From: Campylobacteraceae bacterium
GTDB taxonomy: Bacteria > Campylobacterota > Campylobacteria > Campylobacterales > Sulfurovaceae
Direction of reading: 5' to 3'
Assembly: GCA_027056615.1 (NCBI GenBank)
Contig: JALUKJ010000200.1
Span: 1 to 10,735 of the forward strand
DNA length: 10,735 bases
Position numbers and translations under genes: made by a program. The notes below the pieces were generated by a model. The model had not been told where the DNA came from. It worked only from the letters and a program-made list of their open reading frames with translations, and searched no databases. Shown piece after piece: positions 1 through 6,204 of the stretch. How positions within the stretch are numbered: position 1 is the stretch's first letter; the number at the start of each line of letters is the position of its first letter.

Positions 1-14
1 GTTTAAGGGATATT

Positions 15-764
15 CTAAACCATCATTTCATTCCCTCTAGCCTTCTGTATTGCTCTAAGCATCTCTCCATAGTTAGACTCCCCTAGCCCCATCTCTTCTA
101 TAGCTCTAAGTTGATTTTTTAGTGAATTATCTACAATCTCAATCATCTCATCTAGGTCATCGACAATAGTAATTAGGTCTAAATCTGCTTGATTAATTGT
201 TCCATACTCTAGCATGGAGGTTTCCATAAACTCAAAAAGTTTGCCCCAATAATCTTTACCTACTAAAATAACAGCTGAGGGGGAGCATTTTTTAGTTTGT
301 ATAAGAGTAAGAACTTCAAATAATTCATCTAGTGTTCCAAATCCACCAGGCATTGCAATATAAGCTAAGGAGTAACGAACTAACATTACTTTTCTTACAA
401 AAAAGTAGTCAAATTTTAACTCTCTATCTAAAAAAGCATTACTACTTTGCTCAAAAGGTAAGTCGATATTTAAACCAATTGACTCAGCATATATTGAATC
501 TTTTGCTCCTCTATTTGTAGCCTCCATAATGCCAAATGAACCACCTGTAATAATGCTATATCCATTATCTGCTAACTTTTTACCTACTTCAATCGCTTTC
601 TGATAAGTAGGAGTTCCCTCTTTGAGTCTAGCAGAACCAAATACTGTGACGGCTGCACCTATATCATCTAATTCATCATAACCTTTTACAAAGTCAGCCA
701 TAATCTTAAAAAGACTCCATGAGTCTAGGTATATACTATTTTTGTCTCTTATTCTTCTATTCAT
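15..764 (-). CDS. LOG-family nucleotide 5'-monophosphate phosphoribohydrolase
   Basis: This 249-residue cytosolic protein belongs to the LOG (lysine decarboxylase-like, TIGR00730) family. Characterised members split the N-glycosidic bond of nucleoside 5'-monophosphates, giving ribose 5-phosphate and a free base; in plants the base is a cytokinin. Visible motifs are a Rossmann-type opening around residues 37-47 with FGSAR, GGSFGIMEATNRGA at 74-87, and the signature PGGFGTLDE at 139-147. Arg124 just before the signature and Glu147 within it match the conserved catalytic Arg and Glu. The ATG at 764 is preceded by only a weak purine-rich site (GAAAGATAGA). Met22 is an in-frame alternative, but the upstream residues look coding. 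It stands alone after a long non-coding gap, so it probably has its own promoter. The bacterial substrate is unknown; a role in nucleotide salvage or clean-up is inference. Confidence 0.9.
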   Translation of the reverse strand: MNRRIRDKNSIYLDSWSLFKIMADFVKGYDELDDIGAAVTVFGSARLKEGTPTYQKAIEVGKKLADNGYSIITGGSFGIMEATNRGAKDSIYAESIGLNIDLPFEQSSNAFLDRELKFDYFFVRKVMLVRYSLAYIAMPGGFGTLDELFEVLTLIQTKKCSPSAVILVGKDYWGKLFEFMETSMLEYGTINQADLDLITIVDDLDEMIEIVDNSLKNQLRAIEEMGLGESNYGEMLRAIQKARGNEMMV

Positions 765-798
765 ATTCTATCTTTCATGTATATTTTTTAAAAATAGT

Positions 799-804
799 AG
801 TATA
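799..804 (-). promoter_or_regulatory. possible -10 box for the LOG-family gene
   Basis: On the minus strand this reads TATACT, a 5/6 match to TATAAT, about 35 bp upstream of the ATG at 764. There is no good -35 box 17 bp upstream, which is common for Campylobacterota sigma-70 promoters. A small palindrome, TGCTTAAAGCA at 813-823, sits just upstream and could be an operator or chance. The region is AT-rich, so such boxes occur easily. Confidence 0.25.
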
Positions 805-889
805 TTCTTTAATGCTTAAAGCACTCACTATCTTGTAAAAACACAAATAATAAACTATTAATATAAATTAAGCTAAAAGAAAAGATGGT

Positions 890-904
890 AAACATGGCAT
901 GTTT
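890..904. repeat. short palindrome bordering the nested repeat block
   Basis: AAACATGGCATGTTT is a perfect 7-bp inverted repeat around a single central base. It ends four bases before the outer inverted repeat of the large repeat element. It may be an operator, part of the element, or the site it landed in. The sequence alone does not decide. Confidence 0.4.
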
Positions 905-907
905 CAT

Positions 908-1144
908 AAGTAGTTTACACTTTGGAACCGATGGCTTTAGCCTCGCTTATTATTTTTCGGGACTAAAGTCCAATGCCAATGAATTAACGAATTAATGTTT
1001 GGAATCTGTAGGTTCGATTTCATCGAACGGATTGTTTTACGGGTTCTGATTTTTTGTTCGATGAAATCGAACCTACAGGATTTGAGCTTAATTCATTGGC
1101 ATTGGACTAAAGTCTCCGATTTCTAAAAAAAGTGTAAACTACTT
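908..1144. mobile_element. nested inverted-repeat element (REPIN/MITE-like)
   Basis: This fills most of the 429-bp gap between the LOG gene and the PAS-like gene, and holds no credible ORF. Three nested inverted repeats are visible. The outer one is a perfect 16-bp pair, AAGTAGTTTACACTTT at 908-923 against 1129-1144. The middle one pairs 961-987 with 1088-1114, 25 of 27 matching, and carries GACTAAAGTC-type ends. The inner one is a perfect 23-bp pair, 1006-1028 against 1056-1078. Together they could fold into one long interrupted hairpin. A further mini-hairpin, GGCTTTAGCC, lies at 933-942. No target-site duplication is obvious at the outer ends. There is no transposase in the window, so it would be non-autonomous. 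Mobility is inferred from architecture only. Confidence 0.6.
1006..1078. repeat. pair of inverted REP sequences (REPIN/BIME-like)
   Basis: Two 23-bp units face each other. Each reads CT-GTAG followed by the 17-bp palindrome GTTCGATTTCATCGAAC. The left unit has GTAG at 1008-1011 and the palindrome at 1012-1028. The right unit is the exact reverse complement, with its palindrome at 1056-1072 and CTAC at 1073-1076. A GTAG-type tetranucleotide directly before a hairpin is the hallmark of REPs processed by REP-associated tyrosine transposases, and two inverted REPs around a linker form a REPIN. The structure is seen directly; the family assignment is inference. Confidence 0.65.
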
Positions 1145-1148
1145 TTCG

Positions 1149-1180
1149 GTAGATATGAAGGATGCCTCTTCATCCTCATA
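1149..1180. repeat. single GTAG-plus-hairpin repeat or hairpin 3' of the PAS-like gene
   Basis: GTAG at 1149-1152 is followed by an imperfect stem-loop at 1153-1180: GGATG, loop CCTCTT, CATCC, with flanking ATGA/TCAT pairing after a one-base bulge. It resembles a third, solo REP. It also lies 14 bp past the stop of the minus-strand gene ending at 1194, so it could act as a transcription stop. No U-rich tail follows on the minus strand, so an intrinsic terminator is not well supported. Confidence 0.35.
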
Positions 1181-1193
1181 GTTTTATCAACGT

Positions 1194-1892
1194 CTATTTT
1201 TTAATAGCAGGAATTTCTAAAATAATCTCATACTTTTTAAAATGAATATTAATGTGATTTTTATGTGCTAAGAGTTCAACATCTCTATCGGTGCTATCTT
1301 CTCTTTCATTAGCTTTAAGCTGAATAACAATAATTGAGTATCGTTCATTTTTGACAACAACGCGTTCGCCTAATTTAATCTTTATAAGTACTTCTAGTGC
1401 TTTACTCTCTTCAAATTGTGTAAAAATATTTCTCAAAAGAAGAGAAAAATTATTTTGATGAATTTGAAATTTAGGTATGTCATAGTCTGTTAATAGTTTA
1501 AGTTTACCTTTATAGGTAATATTAAAGAGTTCTATATTTGCTTGAATAAGTATATTGATATTTGTTGAGGTATATCCCTCTAATAGATTGCTTTCATCTA
1601 TTTTTGCCATTGGTTTATTATATAGCTGAATTCCTATATACTCTTCATTGTCATAGAGTACATTTATTCCATAGAACTCAAAAGAGTTAAATGATAGATT
1701 TAGAGCTGTTTTTTGAGACCCAAATGTTTTAGGTGCATGAGTGAGAGCAATTTTAAATATATCTTTAGGTTGACAAGCCCCCATAAGAAGTTCAGCAGAG
1801 GTATTAAGATATTTAATTTTACCTTGGTTACTAAATAAGATAAAGGGATTGGAGTCATTTTCTAAAAAAAATTTAAAATTAATCAAGTCCAT
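1194..1892 (-). CDS. PAS-domain protein, degenerate NtrB-like sensor (no H-box)
   Basis: This 232-residue protein is probably cytoplasmic; no signal peptide or membrane segment is visible. Residues about 8-95 look like a PAS sensor domain (NPFILFSNQGKIKYLN, then a strand-rich stretch). Residues about 140-230 resemble a worn-down histidine-kinase ATPase domain: FSLLLRNIFTQF sits where the N-box helix would be, followed by alternating strands. The region between has no phospho-acceptor His in an H-box context, and the glycine-rich G boxes are missing. It therefore should not act as a normal kinase. Its ATG lies inside the end of the upstream Fis-type gene (14-bp overlap), which implies translational coupling and a shared job. 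By analogy with NtrB/NtrC pairs it may sense a signal and control its partner by direct binding. That role is inference, and the family is not recognised with certainty. Confidence 0.7.
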   Translation of the reverse strand: MDLINFKFFLENDSNPFILFSNQGKIKYLNTSAELLMGACQPKDIFKIALTHAPKTFGSQKTALNLSFNSFEFYGINVLYDNEEYIGIQLYNKPMAKIDESNLLEGYTSTNINILIQANIELFNITYKGKLKLLTDYDIPKFQIHQNNFSLLLRNIFTQFEESKALEVLIKIKLGERVVVKNERYSIIVIQLKANEREDSTDRDVELLAHKNHINIHFKKYEIILEIPAIKK

Positions 1893-2613
1893 GTTCTTGT
1901 ATCTTCTTTCGTAAGGTATTTCGGTTTAGTCCAAGAACAGAAGATAGTTTAAGTTGAGATTTAAATTTTTTTAATCCTGCAATCAGTAGAGGCTCTTCAT
2001 AAAGTGCTAGATACTCTCTATACGCATTGTTCCCATCAAGATGTTCATATAAATAATTTTCGATTATCTTCTTTATCTCATTACTATTAAGAGTTTTATG
2101 AATAAGTTGTTTATATAGGGAGGCTTTGAGTGATTTTAAATTTTCACTCAAATCAACTTCTTTTATATTAAGTGCAATAGGATAGTCAAGCATTAGCTCT
2201 TTTTGTATTTTATTTTGAAAAAATTCAACTAGAAGATCTAAATCCTCTCTCTCCTCTAAATTAGGCATCTTATAGATAAATGCAAACTTCTTCTCTATCT
2301 TCTGTGTATTCTCAATACGATTAGCAATAGCAATAATACGTTTGTTTTCAAAGTTTAAGTGTTCAAAATTAAGCAGTTTTTCAAAGTTATAGATAATTAA
2401 CTCACTACTGTTTTCAAGTGCAATCTCTAACTCTTCAGAATTATATGCATCAATATAGATAGAGTTAGGAAATAGACTCTTGATTAGGGTTTTTTTCCCA
2501 ATATGCTCTTCACCCACCAATAGAGATGAGACAAAAAGAGACTTTGTAAGGGTCAAACCTTTAATAATGTTATCTATTTGAGGCGAATTGCTTAAAAATT
2601 GTACAGGTTTCAT
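1879..2613 (-). CDS. truncated NtrC-like regulator with Fis-type HTH
   Basis: This 244-residue protein looks like a reduced bacterial enhancer-binding protein. Residues 34-42 (GEEHIGKKT) match the Walker A form GExxxxGK. Residues 116-133 (MPNLEEREDLDLLVEF) resemble the conserved LPPLRERREDI segment of NtrC-type AAA+ domains. The C-terminal 25 residues (KLSSVLGLNRNTLRKKIQ) form a clear Fis-family helix-turn-helix. The Walker B site is degenerate (ELIIYNFEKL, with no Asp-Glu), there is no GAFTGA loop for contacting sigma-54, and there is no receiver domain. It probably binds DNA without remodelling sigma-54 holoenzyme. No good Shine-Dalgarno precedes the ATG at 2613, and a -10 box sits so close that the mRNA may be leaderless. 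It overlaps the PAS-like gene by 14 bp. Targets are unknown; acting as a repressor or as an assembly partner of a full-length NtrC protein is inference. Confidence 0.75.
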   Translation of the reverse strand: MKPVQFLSNSPQIDNIIKGLTLTKSLFVSSLLVGEEHIGKKTLIKSLFPNSIYIDAYNSEELEIALENSSELIIYNFEKLLNFEHLNFENKRIIAIANRIENTQKIEKKFAFIYKMPNLEEREDLDLLVEFFQNKIQKELMLDYPIALNIKEVDLSENLKSLKASLYKQLIHKTLNSNEIKKIIENYLYEHLDGNNAYREYLALYEEPLLIAGLKKFKSQLKLSSVLGLNRNTLRKKIQEHGLD

Positions 2614-2619
2614 CTTTAG

Positions 2620-2625
2620 ATTATA
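2620..2625 (-). promoter_or_regulatory. -10 box for the Fis-type/PAS-like gene pair
   Basis: On the minus strand this is a perfect TATAAT, seven bases before the ATG at 2613. Transcription would begin at or next to the start codon, giving a leaderless or nearly leaderless mRNA. The expected -35 position falls inside the preceding terminator hairpin and has no TTGACA match. Confidence 0.5.
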
Positions 2626-2638
2626 GTAAAAATTGATT

Positions 2639-2665
2639 AAAAAGGAGGAATTCTAATTCCTTCTT
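2639..2665 (-). terminator. intrinsic terminator after the small membrane protein gene
   Basis: On the minus strand, AAGAAGGAATT, loop AG, AATTCCTCCTT forms an 11-bp stem with one A-C mismatch, running into TTTTT. It lies about 23 bp past the stop of the gene ending at 2688. The AATT core can open, making the real loop larger. It separates that gene from the Fis-type/PAS-like pair. Confidence 0.7.
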
Positions 2666-2687
2666 AGATGAATCTTGCTTCTTTGTT

Positions 2688-3086
2688 TCAGCTTGTCACT
2701 TGTTGTTTAGTATTTTCAAGTTTTGAATTAAGCTCATATAATAGATTGTCATCTTTAAAATTGATAAAACAGATTTTTCTTGTAATATCTTTTAAAGTTA
2801 TCATCTCATCTCTTATTGATTCTCTTAAAGTTTGTGTAAAACTTTTATTTCTAGGTAAATCTACTGAGAATAGAAGGTCATCAGTTAAATAGAAGTAGAG
2901 TTTATGCTCATCTTTAATAATATTTAGATTCTCTTTTCTATCTTGATTGTTGATACGAATAATGTAGACTAAAGCCATTATAATTAGTAAAATTGTTAAA
3001 TATATAAATAAATTGTCAGAGAATAGAATAGTTCCAACTCCTCCTAAAATAACAGAAAACAAAGCTAAAAATAATTTATTTTTCAT
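2688..3086 (-). CDS. small inner-membrane protein of unknown function
   Basis: This is a 132-residue protein whose family I do not recognise. Two hydrophobic helices, about residues 4-22 and 26-43, form a short hairpin anchor. A basic stretch (RINNQDRKEN) follows, then a soluble, charged C-terminal domain of about 85 residues, predicted to face the cytoplasm by the positive-inside rule. A good Shine-Dalgarno, AAAAGGAG, sits six bases before the ATG at 3086, so the start is well supported. The gene lies 138 bp downstream of mutS and is closed by a terminator. The intervening 138 bp has no convincing promoter, so it may be read through from mutS or use an unrecognised AT-rich promoter. Length, start site and terminator argue for a real gene. 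No function can be assigned. Confidence 0.75.
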   Translation of the reverse strand: MKNKLFLALFSVILGGVGTILFSDNLFIYLTILLIIMALVYIIRINNQDRKENLNIIKDEHKLYFYLTDDLLFSVDLPRNKSFTQTLRESIRDEMITLKDITRKICFINFKDDNLLYELNSKLENTKQQVTS

Positions 3087-3224
3087 TTTATACTCCTTTT
3101 AAAATATTGGATATGTTTCAGAATAACAGTGAATTGTGGGATAATTGCGAAAAGTGAGGGGGTTAATGAGAGAGTTTAAAACTAATATGCGAATAAAAGT
3201 AACAAAAATATTTACTCTTAATTT

Positions 3225-6149
3225 TTACTTCTCTTCATAATGTAATTTTATTCCTTTTGAGGTCATTACAAAGCCTGAAATAATAACTTTTCCCTCGTGT
3301 ACTAACTTATGATGTCTTTTGCATAATGGAATAAGATTGTATTTGTGGTTTTTACTCATTGAGCCAATCATTCCTGCATCATTTGCTAAGTTTTGCTCTG
3401 CAATATGGTGAACATCTTCAACATTATCATCACATAAAGCACATTTAGTTACGTAGAGTTGTTTGTTGTATCGGCTACGTTTTTTTAGAGATAGCTGTTT
3501 AATTTCTGAACTTTTTCCTAAAAGGTTTTCTCGAATTTCATAAGCATTTTTTAGAAATGTTTTGTCCATGTGTAGAGATTTTGCAAACTCTAAACCGTAA
3601 AGAGAAGAACCCATACCAAGTTGGAGTTGACGATTATAGATAAGTGTATCATTCTCTTCATCGTAAGTGACTCCTAAATGTAACAAAATAAGTGAGTCTA
3701 TTTTTTGGAGTTTTTCTATGTTTTTGAGTTGGTGCAGGTGAGTAGCAAATATAAACGTAGCATCTAGCTCTAAAAGCTTTAAAATCGCTCCTGCGACAAT
3801 GGCAAGTCCTGACTCGGTCTCTGTTCCTTGTGAAATCTCATCTCCTAATATAAGACTCTTTGTTGTAGCACGATTAAAGATATTTTTCAGCTCCATCATC
3901 TCTACAGCAAAGGTAGAGAGACCTTTATAGAGATTATCTTGTGAGACAATACGTGTAAAGAGTTGCTCGTACATACCAAGTCGTAGCTCTTGTGCTGGAA
4001 CAAAAAAACCAGCTTGTGCCAAGATGACAGAGAGACCAATACTCTTCATAAGTGAAGATTTACCTGATGAGTTAATGCCATAGAGTAGAATACCATTTAC
4101 TTTTGCACCATCACTTGCATTGAGAGTAATATGGTTATGTTTTGTTTTCAATCCTTCTCCTAAATAGATATCATTAGGAACATAAACCCCACGCTGTTCA
4201 TTAGATTCTATAATGAGATGTCTTAGACCTATTGCTTCATAAGCATTGCAATCATCCTCTAAAATAGGACAAGATAGGTTCATGCTCTTTGCACACTTAG
4301 CATTAGATATGGCTACGTCTATATTGGCAATAAAAGCAGTAAGTTCATTTAGTAGGTGAGAAAATCTATTTTCGAGTGCTAATAGGGTTTGTAGATAACG
4401 CTCTTTTACAAGAGAGACCAGTTTTACTTGATTGTTTTCATATGTTTGAGTTACCTCTTCAAATAGTTTAGAGTTAATCTTAACACTGTTTTTTAAATGT
4501 TTATAGTGAAAATCTTTAAAAAAATAGTGTTTACCCTCAATAGTTACAAAGGACTCTTTTAACTCTTTTTCAATCATGGTAAAACGATTTTTTGTAAGGT
4601 TAACGGTGTAGCCCTCACTCTCTAGGTAGCCAATATCGGTAAAAGAGCTTTTTCCTGAACTATTTTGTTCAAAAAATTTGTCAATATGAGAGGTAACTAC
4701 TTTTAATTTGCTCATTTCATAATTTTGCTTCTCTAAGATATTATCAATAGCAGGATAGACCCCATTTTTAAAAATATTATCACTTATTTGGTCAATTCTA
4801 AACCTTGCACTGACTTCAAGATTAAAAGTCTGCTCTAGGTAGGATTTAAATTCAGATACCTCTTCAATAAGATTGTTTTCAATATGTACTTTATGTTCAA
4901 TAGCATCATTAAGAAGCTGTTCAATTGAAGTAAGAGACATCATAATGTAGGTTAACTCCATAGGGTGAAGTTTTTGGAGTTTAATTCGTCTAGTAATTCT
5001 CTCTAAATCGTAGATATTTTTCAGATGAGTATCGTACTGTTCGCTGTGGGGTAGAAGTTTCTCTGTAAGCTCATAACGTTTTTTTAAAATCTCTTTGTCT
5101 ACAATAGGGCTAAGGAGTCGTTCACGCAGAAGTCTTTTTCCAAATGCAGTTGAGGTTTTGTCAATAAGTTGTAAAAGTGTTACATCAGATTTATTTCTTG
5201 ATATTACACCTAGTTGCTCTAAGGCATTATTTCCAAGATATAAGTAGCGACTCTCTCCTAAAAAAATTGGGTGGTTCATCTTTGCAATTATAGCTTCATC
5301 ATGCTCTATAATAAACTCAATAAGTATAGCAAGAGCTTCGGTAGTATATGGGTAACGCTCTAAGTCAAGATACTCAATAGGTGAAAGAAAAGAGTTAATT
5401 TGATAGATACGTTTAAAGAGTTCATTTTGGTAAACAATCTTACAATGCTTTTCATTAAATGAGGTAGAAAATTGTCCTAGTTCTAAGTAAGATGAGAGCC
5501 ACTCTTGGTCAATTTGTTTGTTTTGTAGAGTAACAATCACTTCAGCTGTGTTATATGTTTGTAAAAGGTTAAATACAACATCTAAAGCATAGGTTTTATC
5601 TTCTCTATTAGAGTGCATCTCATTTACAATAGTTTTTCCTGTAGTTACATCTATAGCTGAATATCCAACAGAGTAGATACCTTGGTTTTCATCTATTGTA
5701 AGTGAGACTAAGTTGCTCTCTATTGCCTCTGTTTGGTACTCAAAATTAGTCCCTGGTGAGATAACATTAGATACATAACGTTGAACTTTGGGTGGAAGAC
5801 CCTTTTGTTTTACCATAACAATAGTGTACTTTTTACTATTTATAAGTCTTGCTAGATAACGCTCAATAGATACAGTAGGAACTCCTGCAAGTAGAGGATT
5901 TTTCATAGAGTTCTCAACAATAGATTTATTTTTACGAGTAAGTTGAATATTAAGTAATTCAGCTATCTCTTTAGCTTTTCCAATTTTAAGTTCATTATTA
6001 TTTACCTCATAGAGTTCAAAAAAACTTCCTATCTCTATTAGTATAATGGTATCTTTTCCATATTTGGCTTCAAAATATTTTTGTAGTTCAAAGTAGATTT
6101 CTGTAAGAAGTTTACCTTTTGAAGCGAGAATTTTTGCAGAGGTTTCCAA
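3225..6149 (-). CDS. mutS: DNA mismatch repair protein MutS7 with C-terminal HNH nuclease
   Basis: This 974-residue cytosolic protein recognises mispaired bases using ATP. The N-terminal mismatch-binding domain carries the Phe-x-Glu motif (FFE at 43-45, in IGSFFELYE). Lever and clamp helices fill roughly 260-620. The ATPase has Walker [10 protein letters not shown] (691-699), Walker [10 protein letters not shown] (765-773, Asp770-Glu771), GTETESG after it, and ATHLH (802-806). Instead of the usual MutS1 C-terminus there is an HNH nuclease module: Cys903-x2-Cys906, HH at 914-915, Asn938, and CKRHH at 943-947, a zinc-ribbon-type HNH. This architecture defines MutS7, long proposed to do mismatch recognition and strand nicking in one chain without MutL/MutH. 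No mutL is nearby. The start is TTG at 6149: no ATG or GTG lies further upstream in frame before a stop, and the N-terminal domain needs nearly all these residues. AGG 11 bases upstream is a weak ribosome site. Confidence 0.93.
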   Translation of the reverse strand: METSAKILASKGKLLTEIYFELQKYFEAKYGKDTIILIEIGSFFELYEVNNNELKIGKAKEIAELLNIQLTRKNKSIVENSMKNPLLAGVPTVSIERYLARLINSKKYTIVMVKQKGLPPKVQRYVSNVISPGTNFEYQTEAIESNLVSLTIDENQGIYSVGYSAIDVTTGKTIVNEMHSNREDKTYALDVVFNLLQTYNTAEVIVTLQNKQIDQEWLSSYLELGQFSTSFNEKHCKIVYQNELFKRIYQINSFLSPIEYLDLERYPYTTEALAILIEFIIEHDEAIIAKMNHPIFLGESRYLYLGNNALEQLGVISRNKSDVTLLQLIDKTSTAFGKRLLRERLLSPIVDKEILKKRYELTEKLLPHSEQYDTHLKNIYDLERITRRIKLQKLHPMELTYIMMSLTSIEQLLNDAIEHKVHIENNLIEEVSEFKSYLEQTFNLEVSARFRIDQISDNIFKNGVYPAIDNILEKQNYEMSKLKVVTSHIDKFFEQNSSGKSSFTDIGYLESEGYTVNLTKNRFTMIEKELKESFVTIEGKHYFFKDFHYKHLKNSVKINSKLFEEVTQTYENNQVKLVSLVKERYLQTLLALENRFSHLLNELTAFIANIDVAISNAKCAKSMNLSCPILEDDCNAYEAIGLRHLIIESNEQRGVYVPNDIYLGEGLKTKHNHITLNASDGAKVNGILLYGINSSGKSSLMKSIGLSVILAQAGFFVPAQELRLGMYEQLFTRIVSQDNLYKGLSTFAVEMMELKNIFNRATTKSLILGDEISQGTETESGLAIVAGAILKLLELDATFIFATHLHQLKNIEKLQKIDSLILLHLGVTYDEENDTLIYNRQLQLGMGSSLYGLEFAKSLHMDKTFLKNAYEIRENLLGKSSEIKQLSLKKRSRYNKQLYVTKCALCDDNVEDVHHIAEQNLANDAGMIGSMSKNHKYNLIPLCKRHHKLVHEGKVIISGFVMTSKGIKLHYEEK

Positions 6150-6155
6150 AAGTAT

Positions 6156-6178
6156 ATAGCCTAATTTTTTTAGGCTAT
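6156..6178 (-). terminator. hairpin terminator between ldt and mutS
   Basis: ATAGCCTAA, five-base loop, TTAGGCTAT is a perfect 9-bp stem, 27 bp past the stop of the transpeptidase gene. On the minus strand it continues ATACTTTTGG, a modest U-tract. The opposite strand has a slightly better tail, but no plus-strand gene is present to use it. It partly overlaps the likely mutS -10 box and leader. Confidence 0.6.
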
Positions 6179-6185
6179 TTTAGCA
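6177..6185 (-). promoter_or_regulatory. extended -10 promoter for mutS
   Basis: On the minus strand the sequence is TGCTAAAAT: a TGn extension plus TAAAAT (5/6 to TATAAT). Transcription would start near 6170, in the loop of the terminator hairpin, leaving a leader of about 20 bases before the TTG start. The upstream -35 region has no clear consensus. Confidence 0.4.
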
Positions 6186-6204
6186 TATTATGGTTATTTT
6201 CTGT

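Noticed and set aside
332..520. 62-residue plus-strand ORF
   Set aside because: It is antisense to the well-conserved LOG gene, overlapping its PGGFGT region, with no ribosome site and a low-complexity Leu/Gln-rich product.
908..1144. CRISPR array or attachment site
   Set aside because: The repeats are inverted and nested, not direct and regularly spaced, and there are no cas or integrase genes.
1194..2613. A normal two-component system (NtrB/NtrC)
   Set aside because: There is no phospho-acceptor His in the sensor and no receiver domain, GAFTGA or Walker B acidic residues in the regulator.
2668..2892. 74-residue plus-strand ORF
   Set aside because: It is antisense to the membrane-protein gene, which has a strong Shine-Dalgarno and terminator. 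The apparent AGGAGG upstream at 2644-2649 is part of the minus-strand terminator stem.
3087..3224. Sigma-54 promoter between mutS and the membrane-protein gene
   Set aside because: I looked because of the NtrC-like protein nearby, but no GG-N10-GC spacing is present on the minus strand.
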